A stretch of DNA of 27,506 bases from Gryganskiella cystojenkinii (lineage: Eukaryota; Mortierellomycota; Mortierellomycetes; Mortierellales; Mortierellaceae). The notes beneath the pieces were generated by a model that had not been told where the DNA came from, searched no databases, and saw nothing but the letters and a program-made list of their open reading frames with translations. Shown one piece after another: positions 1 to 11,763 of the stretch (its first letter is position 1; every line of letters starts with the position of its first letter). The stretch covers positions 1-27,506 of the forward strand of contig JAAAIG010000423.1 of NCBI GenBank assembly GCA_015852425.1. The letters are read 5' to 3'. The translations under genes were made by a program, and so were the position numbers.

Positions 1-3000
1 AGTTTCAGGATCATCCCGATGTTTACAACCGATTCTTGGATATTATGAAAGACTTCAAGAGTCAAAAGTAAGTGAAAGAACGTGACAGCGATCGACGTCT
101 GACGACGAGAGAAAGGAAAGAGATGTGGAGCAAAGAAAAAGTCTTCATGCGGCAGTGTGGCTCATTTTCTCATTTTTATATGAGTGAGTGACTGGACTAA
201 AAATTCGGAGAGTGGGCGCGTTGCGCGTCACTTCTATTTCCTTGAACTTTTGTGACTTTTTGTTCACCGCTTTCTTCTTCTTTACAACCCTCCACAAACC
301 AGCATCGACACACCAGGGGTCATTGAACGGGTTTCCACACTTTTCAAGGGACACCCAACTCTAATTTCTGGATTCAACACTTTCTTACCTCCTGGCTATC
401 GCATCGAGTGTCTGACTAGCCCTAACGAAGCCAACATGATCAGAGTCACCACCCCTTCAGGACACACAACCACCCAAATGGGCGGACCCATTGTCATCCC
501 TGAGCGTCTTCCCCCACCTGCCCCTTCTCACTACAACCAGTCGTCCTACCATATGCCACAAGGCAGTGGCTATCAGGCCCCGATCCCCTCCATCTCACAA
601 ATGCTTCCTCCAGTCAACTCGCCGGGCTATATGAACCAACCTCCTTCTCAAGCTGCTGGACCCGCATCTGCACAAAACGGCGCCAACAACAAGAAGACGC
701 CTGTAGAGTTTAATCACGCCATCAACTATGTTCACAAGATCAAGGTATGTGGAAACCAAACATGCAGGATGGTCTGGCAAGCGTCGTACACTAGGCAACA
801 GATACTAACTATTAATTTGTTTGCGCCTTTAGAACCGTTTCTCGAACGACCCCGAGACATACAAGCAGTTCTTGGAATTGTTGCAGGCGTACCAAAAGGA
901 GATGAAGCCCATCACAGATGTAATTAAGCATGCAGCCGAAGTTATACTTTCAACATATTTACTCCTGACGACGACCGGATGTTCACCAAAACGTTTCTTT
1001 TTTCTTTTATCTTTTTTTTTTTTTTTGTTTGATAGGTGTACACTCATGTCACCCAGTTGTTCAAGAACGCTCCGGATCTTCTGGATGAGTTCAAACAGTT
1101 CCTTCCTGAGAACGGCAATCCTCCCAACCCGGATCTGTTTGATGAGATGATGCCCCAACCCTCCACGCCAGCACCTCCTCAGAGATCCTTGCCCGTTCTG
1201 AGTACTTTAAGCAATGGAGTCGCAGGTATGTACATGAGTGAAACACGTAATAACTTGATAGACTTCTGAAAACTGAACCTTTGAGCGAGAATATGGAGTC
1301 GCTTTTTTTAACACCTTTTCTTTCGTTCTGGCCAACTTCCACTTTCAACCCTTCTGTCTCTTTTTTCCACTTTCTATCCCAACAACAAACGAAAACGATA
1401 ACACTAATACCAACAACACAGTCGGTGACTTCCCCAGCCCTCCTCCCAACGACATGTACGGCAAGAAAGGATCACAGATGCCTCCTGGCCCCGCCATCCC
1501 AAGTTCGAGCAAGAAGAAGCGTGCCGTTCCTACTACAGCAAATGACCGACCCCTCCCCGAAGGAATTCCAGGAAATAAGAAGCGGGTGAAACACTATCAT
1601 GTCCCAGAAGTTGGAGGCATCTCACCCCCAATCTCGACCACTCAACCGGCAGTTGTTACCAAGAGCCCCGCAAGCGTCGAAGAACTTGCCTTTTTTGATC
1701 GCGTCAAGAGGTTCTTGAGCAACAAGCAAACTTACAGCGAGTTCCTCAAGCTTCTCAACTTGTTCAGTCAAGATATTCTGGACCGCAAGCTCTTGGTCGA
1801 GAAGGTTGAGACGTTCCTGGCACCCAACAAGGAGCTCATGGAGTGGTTTAAGGCGTTTGTGGGATGGGACGGCAAAGACGAGATCATCGAAAATGTCGCA
1901 GCCCCAAGACACAAGGTCGACCTCAGCACCTGTCGCCGATATGGCGAAAGCTATCGCTTGCTTCCCAAGAATGTAAGCCTTTGAATATGTTCAGTGTTGT
2001 CGAATGACCACCGAAGCCGTAGTTAGTTCATTCTTTTAACTTTTTTATGGTTTTGCTCAACTTTTCTTAGGAAACTCTCTTGCCTTGCACGGGGCGCGAC
2101 GAAATGTGCTGGGAAGTTCTGAACGATGTCTGGGCTTCCCACCCTAACTGGTCAGTGGAGGGTGAAGGATTCATGCCGCACAAGAAGAATCTATACGAAG
2201 AAGCTCTGCACAAATGCGAGGAAGATCGTTATGAGTTTGATATGAACATCGAGGCCAACCTTCACACGATCGCACTTCTCGAGCCCATTGCCAAGCAACT
2301 CCAGACAATGTCGGATGACGAAAAGTCTCGGTTCAAGCTTCAGGAAGGCCTCGGTGGCACCTCCAAGACCATCTACCAGCGTATCATCAAGAAGATTTAC
2401 GACAAGGAGCGTGGTCAAGAAGTCATTGATGCCCTGCATAACAACCCGGCCATCTCAGTGCCTGTTGTACTGAAGCGACTGAAGCAGAAGGACGAGGAGT
2501 GGAAGAAATCACAAGTAACTAAAAGATTTTTCTACTGGAGGTTGGCTGATATCTCGTGAAGGTAGATGAATCTGATACTGACGAGTTTGTTCATTCTCAC
2601 TTGTGTTTTTTTACGTCTTAGCGTGATTGGAACAAGGTTTGGCGCGAGATCGACTCCAAGAACTTTTACAAGGCTTTGGACCATCAGGGACTCTCATTCA
2701 AAACCACCGACAAAAAGATGATTGCATCAAAGGCTCTGACCGCAGAGATCGAGGCTCTTCGACGTGAGCAAGTCGATAGTCGTCTCGTCCCTTCGGTTCG
2801 TCCTCGCTACCAATTCCAGTTCAACTTCAAGGATGCCAGCGTCATCCGTGACACCAACAACGTCATTCTCTCTTATCTGGACAAGCAAAACACATTGACC
2901 AACAGCGATCGAGAGAAGATGGAAAGCTTCATCAAGGAGTTTGTACCACAGTTCTTCTGCCTGGATAACAAGTTCATGAATGAGGAAGATGTCATCATGG

Positions 3001-4644
3001 AGGGCGATGATGACCTAGTCCCTGGAGGGTATGAGGGTTCCGACAAGAACCGACAGAGTGATTCTACACTGAAGCAAGGCGACACTCACGTGAAGGTTGA
3101 GCCCAAGGATGACTCCATTCCTGCCGCAGGTCCCAGAATCCCTGTCCCTGCGGATAAGGATCAGCCTCGAGCAGCGTCTCCCAGCAATACATGGATCCAA
3201 GTAGGAAACTACGACGTAAAGCCCACAAGTTTGGGGGCCGCTCCTTCGTCCACGGAAACCAAGCGTACGGCACTCAATTTCTTCGGAAACGCCACGTACT
3301 ATTGCTTTTTCCGCTTGTATCAACTTGTGTACAGTCGCTTGGAGACGATCAAATTGACAGCAGCCGAGTTGAGCAGAAGCTCTTCGGACCGCAAGGTCAC
3401 GAACCCTGCTGCTGCAGACCTTGGACTCCAGGATAGCCGTGCCGATGGTAATTTCATCAAGATCTGCTGATCAGTGCTGGCCTTACCTTCTACCGCACCA
3501 TATTTTTAATATTATGTCTTTTTTTGTCATCTAGTCGAAGCGGACCTTAAGAACGGCACTGGAAACTACTACGCAAAACTGCTTGCATTGCTTGGCAAGC
3601 TCTTTGAGGGCGAGATTGATCAGCAGACTTTCGAGGAGAGCTCACGGTATATCTTTGCCACCAAGGCGTACATTGTCTTTACATTGGACAAAGTCATCCA
3701 GGCCTTGATCAAGCATGTAAGTTTCAGTCTTGTTTGAGAGCATGTTTAATTGATTTTTTATGGTCTGTGAACGTTCTCTCATCTCGCTCTTTTTCCATTT
3801 TTTTGCCACAGGTCCAAACTATTGTCCTCGACCAACGGTGCAACGAGCTCATTGCCATGTTTGTCAAGGATCGTCAACACGAGAAGCATAGCAGACGACA
3901 GCAGATTATTTACCGGATGCAGGCCGATGCTGTCGTTGGAGAGGACAACCTTTACAAGCTCGAATATGTAAGACTTCTATCCGACTTTGTCATAAACAAT
4001 CCAAACAGAAAGATTGGATAACAACTAACAACGCCGTTCGGTGACAAAACCTTTAGATCAAGGACGAGCAAGCTATGACGATCCAATTGTTGAGCAAAAA
4101 CGATTACACGCTGGACACAGCCATCTCATCGGAGGAAAAGTGGGGATACTACATCGATAGTTATGTTCTCTTGACACCGACGGAAGGAGTTCTCCCATCC
4201 AACTTCCCCACCTTCCTCAAGAGAAACTTGCCAGAGCACATTCCCGACGAGCCTCCACAGGACATTATCACGCACAGTGGTCTTGAAGTCAAGATCTGCA
4301 TCAACACCTACAAGATCTTTTTTGTCGACACTACGGAGGACTTTTTCAAGCGCAAGGGTTCTGGTCAATCGCGGGAGAAGCACAACGAGGACCGATCAAG
4401 ACGCACCAAGAAGATGGATGCTTGGCTCAAGTCCACATTGGAAGAGCAAGAGTCTGACCCAGCAGCGTTGGATGTGCCGTTCCAGAAGTGGCTCCTGGAG
4501 GGACCCGAGGAAGTTAAGAGCGGCACAACGACGACTGTACGGACTCTAGCTGCGACGGACGATAGCCCCGAGAAGAAGATCTACACAACCACGATGTCTG
4601 CCGAGGACAAGTCTGTGGCGATGGAGGGTGTCGAAGAATTGTAA
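1..4644 (+). CDS. SIN3: SIN3 transcriptional corepressor (5' partial)
   Basis: Scaffold of the nuclear SIN3-histone deacetylase complex, bringing HDAC to sequence-specific repressors. The visible part is 1176 residues in ten exons: 3-67, 303-744, 833-919, 1036-1225, 1422-1972, 2071-2514, 2622-3447, 3535-3716, 3812-3967, 4057-4644; all junctions are GT-AG and in phase. The window opens inside PAH1 ([20 protein letters not shown]). PAH2 is at about residues 155-225, split by two introns, and PAH3 at about 346-410. The HDAC-interaction domain follows from about 428 ([38 protein letters not shown], then WNKVWRE and [10 protein letters not shown]). The conserved Sin3 C-terminal domain lies in exons 8-10 ([21 protein letters not shown]). 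Proline-rich linkers separate PAH1 from PAH2, and an acidic linker in exon 7 carries a VKVEP SUMO-type motif. Intron 2 has a perfect TACTAAC at 803-809. The start codon and N-terminus lie left of the window. Confidence 0.96.
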
Positions 4645-4726
4645 AAAGTCAATGCCTCTCTCCTCAACCTTTACTTCCGCTGTTGTTTTTTATCACCCTA
4701 TCCCATTTTTCATATCGTTCATCTGC

Positions 4727-4732
4727 AATAAA
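4727..4732 (+). terminator. candidate polyadenylation signal of SIN3
   Basis: An exact AATAAA 83 bases after the SIN3 stop codon, followed by an A/T-rich stretch. It is the only such hexamer close to the stop. The cleavage site itself cannot be read from sequence. Confidence 0.5.
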
Positions 4733-5668
4733 CAAGTATAAAAACATTTTTTTTCTTGGTCCACAGACTCCTTGTGCTTCAAACGCACCTGTTTCTGCTC
4801 TCTTTCACTTTTAACTGTTCATCGCCTAGGGCCTTCTTCTTGCACTTTGACACTCTTTCACTTTTCTTTCGCAGCAGCGCAAAGCACTTTCATTTCGGAC
4901 AAGGACAGCCTTTCTCGTTGGTCAAGTCGCGACTGGTGCCGTTCAAGTTTGTACCTTGTCAAGGTCATCCCATCAACATTGTGGAAAATCACATACTTTG
5001 AAGATCTACCTGTTCTCTTCAATAGCGGCCCAACGCTGCTACTTCATTAGAAGACTGGAGATCAAAAAGGAAACATATCTCGAATGATCAGATTATGTTT
5101 TCAGCGGCACCCCGAGTATGTATCTTCAAAGTCATTTTTTGCCTTTGTTCCATTCACATGCGTCTGCCTGTATTCTTGGTGTTGGGATCCACGTCTCTAA
5201 TGACGATGAACAACACAACCTGTTCAGGACGCATCGAATCTCAACAAACACACTCAAAAATTACAGATATTTGTTTTCTTCCGCTGTTGGGATCTAAACA
5301 ACTTCTTCGTCTTCTTCAATGTCCTTCATATCGAGTATGATTGCGACCATGGCACATGCACCAAATAACACTGGGTTGATCTACGAGAGTGCTGCCCAGG
5401 CAAAAGACAGCGCGATGGAGGCCCAGGGTGAATTTGACGCGAACTCTCTCGAAAAAGAAAAGAAAAATAGACAAGTAGACAAAAGTCGCTGGTGAATTTT
5501 GCGTCTGACCCAAGCGAACGCTCGCAGGCCAAAGATTGCATGCATACTGTAGTGAGAGATATTTTTCTTCTCACGCCAAACGAAAGGTTCACGCTGAAAA
5601 AGAGAAGGGCAGATAGGGCGAGCTTCTTCTTCTTCTCAATTGATGCCTGTCACATACAACCTCAAAAA
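4733..5668. other. gene-poor intergenic stretch between SIN3 and NAXD
   Basis: About 0.94 kb with no recognisable protein domain. Several frames stay open for 60-90 codons, but their translations are compositionally odd (Ser/Leu/Phe-rich, following T/C-rich DNA) and show no conserved motif. The right part (from about 5490) stays open in the NAXD frame. The only other coding candidate is the 58-codon ORF at 5319-5495, entered separately. No tRNA-like boxes or mobile-element ends were noticed. Confidence 0.5.
5319..5495 (+). CDS. doubtful small hydrophilic ORF (58 aa)
   Basis: I do not recognise this protein. An ATG at 5319 opens 58 codons to a TGA at 5493-5495. The first 15 residues are mildly hydrophobic. 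The rest is strongly hydrophilic and helical-looking (YESAAQAKDSAMEAQGEFD, then a Lys-rich tail), a composition reminiscent of small stress proteins of the hydrophilin or LEA-like sort. In contrast to neighbouring frames it is not simply a translation of T/C-rich DNA. It could be a real microprotein, one exon of an unannotated gene, an upstream ORF of the NAXD transcript, or chance. No splice partners could be assigned. Confidence 0.22.
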   Translation: MSFISSMIATMAHAPNNTGLIYESAAQAKDSAMEAQGEFDANSLEKEKKNRQVDKSRW

Positions 5669-5842
5669 ATGCTGCTTCGCCTGTCAAGTCGTCTCTCATT
5701 CACTTCCCGACACTACCTTCCTCGGCTCCAATACTACTGCTGCTCACGCGTCCCCTTCTCTCTGTCTTTTCCAAAGGAAAACACATCGTTACTCGCCTCA
5801 TTCCATTCCCAGTCAATTCTTCATTTCCCATTATTACCCGCC
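5669..5842 (+). other. in-frame N-terminal extension of NAXD, possible mitochondrial presequence
   Basis: An ATG at 5669 (A at -3) is in frame with the NAXD start at 5843 and adds 58 residues without a stop. The extension begins MLLRLSSRLSFTSRHYLPRL: rich in Arg, Ser and Leu and with no acidic residue in its first 30 or so residues, as expected of a mitochondrial targeting peptide. The same frame is open back to about 5492 with another ATG at 5540. It may be real coding sequence of a long isoform, or T/C-rich leader that happens to be open. An out-of-frame ATG at 5643 would start an overlapping uORF if included in the mRNA. Confidence 0.4.
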
Positions 5843-7510
5843 ATGCCATTAGCTACGCCTCCTCACTGCAAGGACTATCGTGCTCTAGTGCCTCCACTCT
5901 CAGAGGACCTCCACAAGGGCCAAGGCGGTACATTCTTATGCATCTTTTCATTCATTCATTGTCTCGTCCTCTTTTTCCACTCACGACTGGACTAACAAGA
6001 ACGATACGCTCGTTTTTGATCCTTCTCTCGCTCTGTAGGTCGTATCGGAATCGTTGGGGGTTCAAGCGAGTATGTCTTCATCAAGCAAAACCTTTGTAGG
6101 AAGTCGGACCAAGTCTTTTTTTGGCTCTCTTTCGACTGAGGCTGACACTTTTCATCGCTTTTGATTCTGTGATAGCTACACTGGCGCCCCATATTTTAGT
6201 GCCATGGCTGCGCTCAGACTGGTAAAACAGCAGATGACATCTAAAAAAAAAAAGTAGGGGTTTTCGATAGAGCCATAAGGACGAGTCGACAACCAAAAAA
6301 CCTAAAACTCGTTGACGTCAAACACAAATAGGGGGCCGATCTCTGCCATATCATCTGCGATGAGGATGCAGCCACGGCAATTAAGTCCTACTCGCCCGAT
6401 ATCATTGTCCACCCTTACATCAAGATAAGAGCCACATCGGAGGCATCGGACGAAAAGAAAGCCCACAAGATGTGGGCCCAGACATTTGATGACATCGGAA
6501 ACCTGCTGAAACGAGTCCATGTTCTTGTGATCGGACCGGGCCTCTCTCGAGACAAGGGGATGCTCCAATCTGCCCGACATGCGATCGAAAAGGCAAGAGA
6601 GTTGGATATGCCCATTGTCATTGATGCGGTAAGAGCCTCTTTCTGGATGGATGAGTCTTTTCTCGATTGATGCAGTGTTCTCAGAAATCTAATGCATTGA
6701 ACGTTTTCGTTTGATATAAACAGGACGGACTTTTTCTCGTTCAGAATGAACCCGATCTGATCCAAGGATACAAGAAGGCTGTCTTGACCCCAAACCTGGT
6801 CGAGTTTGAACGTCTCTGCAAAGTGAAGGTAGACTCAATGGGATTTACTTGGAGACATACTGGAAGTCAAACATGCCAATTACAAATTACGAGGGGTCTA
6901 ATCTCTTCGTCTTTGTCCTCTGTTTACTCTCATGCGTCGGATAGGATATTGATGCAGGAAATGAGGATGAGAACGAAGCATCGGTAGAAAAGCTGTCTCG
7001 AGAATTTGGTGGCGTTATCGTGGTTCAAAAGGGGTCCGTCGATCTGATCTCCAACGGTCAAAAGAGTAAGATAGGATGACGAGGGCGATCCAGGAAATCG
7101 GGCCATGCCATATTTTTCTCTACATTTATTGCGAGTCCGACTAACCCGTCTCTTTTCGTAAACCTTGATGTGAACGAATAGCTGTTGCGGCTTCGCTCGA
7201 AGGAGGGCTGAAGCGATCTGGCGGCCAAGGCGATATTCTCACAGGGATCATTGCGGCCTCGCTGGCATGGGGAGTTGCATACCAAAAGAACATCTGGACG
7301 CACTCGCATGAGGTACCGAAGGAGGACGTTGCCCTGACGGCGTGTTTCGGCGCTTGCCTTATCAACCGTCATTGTTCGCTCCTGACCTACCAAAAATATG
7401 GTCGAGCGATGCAGGCGTCGGATGTTTTGCCCCAGATCGGGCCCTTCTTTGAGACCTTTTACGAAGACGCGAGACAAAACGCGGACTGGACTACTGCCAT
7501 TTACGGATAA
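5843..7510 (+). CDS. NAXD: ATP-dependent (S)-NAD(P)H-hydrate dehydratase
   Basis: Metabolite-repair enzyme that converts the damaged hydrate NAD(P)HX back to NAD(P)H using ATP (ADP in bacteria), working with the NAXE epimerase. Seven exons: 5843-5927, 6039-6069, 6176-6221, 6332-6628, 6724-6828, 6945-7065, 7182-7510, giving 337 residues from this start, the usual family size. Signatures in order: [19 protein letters not shown] near residues 28-46 (assembled across three short exons), [12 protein letters not shown], the PIVIDADGL strand, [12 protein letters not shown], and the nucleotide-binding GGQGDILTG loop in the last exon. Exons 2 and 3 are only 31 and 46 bases but restore the family sequence exactly, which supports the splicing. 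The 5843 start gives a compact cytosolic form; an in-frame ATG at 5669 would add a presequence. It lies 237 bp before the next gene, same strand. Confidence 0.93.
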
Positions 7511-7555
7511 GTGCTCCTTGGCTATGAAACTGTCTTCTACACAATTGACATGGAC

Positions 7556-7561
7556 AATAAA
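7556..7561 (+). terminator. candidate polyadenylation signal of NAXD
   Basis: An exact AATAAA 46 bases after the NAXD stop codon and about 190 bases before the next start codon, so the NAXD 3' UTR is probably short. Confidence 0.5.
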
Positions 7562-7746
7562 AAGTTCAAAATCGTAAAGAGAGAATCAAAAAAGTGACTG
7601 TCATATTCCAGACCCGGGCTTGTCTGTCTGTGTGTCTGTGTTTGAACACATGGTCGAATTCAATCATAAAAAAGATCGTTGTCCTCGGCTGTATTGTTAA
7701 TGACGATTTCTTCATCCACTCCTCAGGACCAACACCACATCTCGAC

Positions 7747-10283
7747 ATGATTCTGCAGCGTACAGGAACCAAGGCAGTCGCTGCAGTCCCCGGGAGACTT
7801 CTTCTTAGCAAGACCCTCATTCCCGCTCTCGCAAGTGCATCTGCATCCAAGACGCGCCTTTACACCTCGATTCAGGCTCAGGCACGTCAGGCCAGTGCCT
7901 CCTCCGACAGTAATATACCCGACAATACAGATGCGCCCCTTCCCAAGACTACCAGCTCAAGGAGTCAGGATAAGAACCTGGACAATGCGACCTTCGAGAC
8001 CCAAAAGCGGAGACTGTTGACCTCGATGGATATGCTCTACCAGGTTCAAGATGCTCCCACGGAAAAAGTCGATACCACTCCACTCGATGACCAGGAGGCT
8101 CAGTATTGGTCTCGCCGCATGGATTCCGCCATCCGGGATCTTGAACAGGAACAGACTGTTTTGCGGGTCGCTGTCGTGGGCGAGTCCAGCGGTCAACAAT
8201 CCGTCATGGACCTTCTCCTGCCGAGTGAAGAGCATCGTCGTCGGTCTGCCAAGGACACCGGAAAGGTTCATCGCGTTCGGTACGGAGCCGAGTACAAGAT
8301 TTTGGAGGACGGTCAGGAAAACATCGAAAAGGCACCTATCAGCTGGCTGGAGGGCTTGTCAGACAAGGACGGAGGCGAGATTGTTGAAGTTCCAGGTAAT
8401 GATGTGCCATCTTTTCTATTTCGATTGGAAAAGATTTACCAATACGGAAAGAAAAAACACATCAGTTGACGCAACCTAAACTCTCTTGTGTTTTTTATTT
8501 TTATTATAGGTTTGGATCTGGATGACTTGACCATGGACGACATCATTTACAGCAGTGACCTGGTTCTCTTGAGAACCGATGCGCAACGCCAACTCTCGCT
8601 TGAGCGGGAACAACACTTTTTGAACCGATACCGTCACAAGTCCAACATTGTCGTCCTAGCAGATATGGAAGAGTCATCCGAGGCCTTGACGCTTTCGAGC
8701 TTGAAAGCCAATCTTGGACATGCCGTCAAGGGCTCTGTCCAAGGTTATAGCAACATTCAAAACGATGACGAGGAGTCCGCGATCGGAAAGGTCCTTCGTA
8801 TCTCCAACCCGGAACCACTTCCTGTCATCCTAGCATTGACACCCAGGTCCGAGTCCGAGTCGAGATATATGAGCACTGTCGGCAGTCTTCAAAAATTGGT
8901 CTCGAGCACATTACTCTCGGAGGGTCATCAGGATCCACATCGTCGCTCGGCCCTTTTGACTCGATGCCGTGATCTGATGAGCTCAGGAATCGAACACATG
9001 GAAGCCCGTCTGAGTGGACGGTTAGAGACGTTTGCGTTGGTGGATCGACTCTCGGAATTGGCGACCGAGGAGATCAAACGGGTCGAGTCCCTGGAACAAG
9101 AACGCATGGTCGCACAAGTCACAGATGGAGAAATTGACAAGGATATTCGGACTATGCGACGAGTCCTGGATCATTTCTTCAAATCCGAGGTTCCCTTTTG
9201 GATGTTGTTTGCCCGTAGTGGCGAGATTGCGGAGAGGATGCACGAACAATGGACTGCCGGAGCTTTTGCAGAGACGGAGCATCGGGTAAGTTGTTGTATT
9301 ATTTTGTTTTATTTATTTTTCTGAAAGGAAAAAAAAGGAGTTGGCCGATCCATTATTGTTCAGTATTTTTATTCCGGCACTCAATATTAACGTTACTGGG
9401 TTACAAAAACCACGATTTTCTTCGAATGTACCAATATACACCATGTAGATGGCCTATGCTCTCGGACGTTTGCATCAAAGTTCACAAGAAGCTTTCCGGA
9501 CAACACTCAAGGCGATCGAGGACCTATCCGCGACTCTGGAACGGACCCGACCCATTGGTAGTAGCGCGGTGCTCAAGGATCTTGCCCATGCGCGCCAATT
9601 ATTGACCTCGGCCGAGCAGGACACGCAGCAAGAAATCAAGGATCGGGATGCCTTTGTTGTCAGTAACGTGGTCTGGAAACATCGTACCGCTTATGGTCAT
9701 GTAGATCGATCGCTCGAAATCGGACGTCCCGGAGCTTTGGAACGTCTTCAAAGGCGAGGTCAGATCACGCTTGCGCAGGGTTTGGGCATCGAGGGAACAG
9801 CGCTATTTACAGGGTTGGGGTTGGCTCAACAATATCCACCAGAGATTTACCTCTCGAGCGGCACCTTGTTGGCTCTGGCCGGATTGGGGTATATGCAAGT
9901 CCGCTGGAAGGCGGCCGAGAACGAGTTTAAAGCCGAGGCGGATGCCCTGGCAGAGAAATTGAAGCAGGACATCGTTGTAGGTTTACAGCTCATCGAAAGA
10001 TTTTTTTGTTGTCGTTTGTTTTCAGATATGTGTTGCGTAAGATGTGGGTGTGTGTCAGTGTGCATGTGTCAGTATGGATGGGGTTTTGACTCTGATATAT
10101 ATTTATCGATTTTAGACTACGTACCAAGATCAGGTCCATAAGACGATCGTGAAACCGTTGTCAAGCGTGGTTCAAGTCTTGGATAAGAATCTGAGTGACC
10201 GTTTGTTCCGATCATTGGAACAGCGCAAGGTTCTCAAAGGTATCAGACAAGATGCCAAGGGTGAAGATGAGATCAAGTATTAG
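7747..10283 (+). CDS. mitochondrial dynamin-like pseudo-GTPase, probably Mmc1-like
   Basis: Four exons, 7747-8395, 8510-9285, 9449-9976 and 10116-10283, encode 706 residues. The start at 7747 gives an N-terminus rich in Arg, Lys, Ser and Ala with no acidic residue for about 50 residues (MILQRTGTKAVAAVPGRLLL), a typical mitochondrial presequence. A dynamin-like G domain follows, with every readable motif altered: the P-loop is GESSGQQS at 145-152 (no Lys), the switch-II motif is EVPG at 214-217 in place of DxPG, and the NKxD position reads LADM near 266-269. After a long helical region comes a hydrophobic hairpin at about 582-628 (two segments separated by QQYPPEIY), then a helical tail ending EDEIKY. 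Family knowledge: fungal Mmc1 is, as I recall it, an inner-membrane crista protein related to dynamins and lacking GTPase motifs. The assignment is from architecture, not alignment. Fzo1-type mitofusin is less likely because the motifs are lost and a presequence is present. Confidence 0.75.
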
Positions 10284-10443
10284 AAGGAGAACCTGACAGA
10301 TAGAGAAGAAGAAAGCTTTGCATTTTATGTCACTGCCATTAAACTAAAAGAAAAAAAAAACAAACTGCGATCTCGGTCATTGCGAAGCTTGAGTTGTTCA
10401 AAAGATAAAGATTCTGGGCGTACGCACCGATAACCCAAGAAAC

Positions 10444-10449
10444 AATAAA
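10444..10449 (+). terminator. candidate polyadenylation signal of the dynamin-like gene
   Basis: An exact AATAAA 161 bases after the stop codon at 10283. It is the nearest canonical hexamer; an A-rich run at about 10347-10361 lies closer but is not a hexamer match. Confidence 0.35.
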
Positions 10450-11725
10450 CCTTTTTTTCATCTTCTTGTCCTTCCCTCCTCCACAAAATCTTTGGGGGCA
10501 GTTGCATGAAGGGGGGAAGACTCTCTCTCTCACGAACAGATACATGATCAAATGGGAACGGCCGTTTTCGGGCTTCATTTCCAACTAGCAAGTCTGGAGA
10601 CGCAGTGACATTCGTGAACGGAAGAGAAAAAATTGTGGCACCGAGTCCAACGGAGTGACCACGGTCAAAAATGAACGAAAACTGTTCCGTGGCAAAGAAA
10701 AGAAAGGAGAGGAGGGCGGGTTGTGTTCACGAAAATGGAGAAATAAAATAGTTGTGGGAAACCACAGACAGGGTTCATCTATTCGTCCGTCCTCTTCCCA
10801 CCCTTTTCTTCCTGCATTTTTTTTTCTCCACGAGCAGTAAAAAGGGTAAAATGGACAATCCCGGGCAGTTTTTTTGAGGGGGACGTGGGATGGTGGGAGA
10901 GGGGGAACACATTCCGCCCGTAATTTTGGTTTTGTTTGTGCTAAGCGTAAGTGGAGCAGTTTGATTTGGACGAGACACATTTGTGTTTGTCGCACAAACC
11001 TGGTGCAAAAAAAAGAGACAAAAAAAAATCCGCGATTTTCGTTCTTTTTTTTCGTCCGGTCGCCCGCTTATCTTCGCAGTCACAATGTGGGCAAATGACC
11101 TTTCTCATGCTCTGCACATGCAGGAAGGGGAGAGTTCACCCTCTGTGTCCCCCCGCACCGCACGGATTTTTTTTCATGGAGATATTCTGTTTGCTGACAA
11201 TGCCGCTGTTGTTCTTTGTTTGTGTGTTTTGTCGAGTGTACGCATGTTGATTTGTTGTTGAAAGGGACACGCGCTGTCGTGGAAAAAGAAAAGAGATCAA
11301 AAGGAACGGAGCGGTTGTGACTGATTGACCAACAGGCAAATACGAAGAAAAGGAGTCCTACACCGATGCAAGCCGAAGCTCACAAATAATTTCTTTCTCT
11401 CAGTGGCTCTCCACGCGGGTCTTGTCCACGACTGGCACATCATCGTCGATTTTTTTTTCTTTCTTGACGAGACAAGGTTGCTCATCATATGAACGAACCA
11501 ACCGGAAAGTTTAATTCTCGTAGTCAGAGTTGATGAAACCAAACCACACGAACAAATCCGGCTGTGGATCTCTTTTTTTCACTCGTACTAATCCAATGTA
11601 CGAACCAACCAATATCAGATTCGATCTCTCTCTCCTAGTCTGCGGACAGGGTACACAGAGAAAAACATGCTGCTCCCCTTTTCTCCTTCCGCTCTGTTCT
11701 CGGCCTTCGCCTTCCTTACTCGAAC

Positions 11726-11743
11726 AAAAAAAAAAAAAAAAAA
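11726..11743. repeat. A18 homopolymer run
   Basis: Eighteen consecutive A on the plus strand, about 120 bases upstream of the GLT1 TATA box. Poly(dA:dT) tracts of this sort exclude nucleosomes in fungal promoters. Its exact length is prone to sequencing error. Confidence 0.7.
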
Positions 11744-11763
11744 GTAAAAATTGAACACTGCAG

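Noticed and set aside
10585..10995. 136-codon minus-strand frame in the long intergenic region
   Set aside because: The translation is low complexity (Pro, Phe, Ser, Arg runs), has no motif and no splice partners. It follows base composition.
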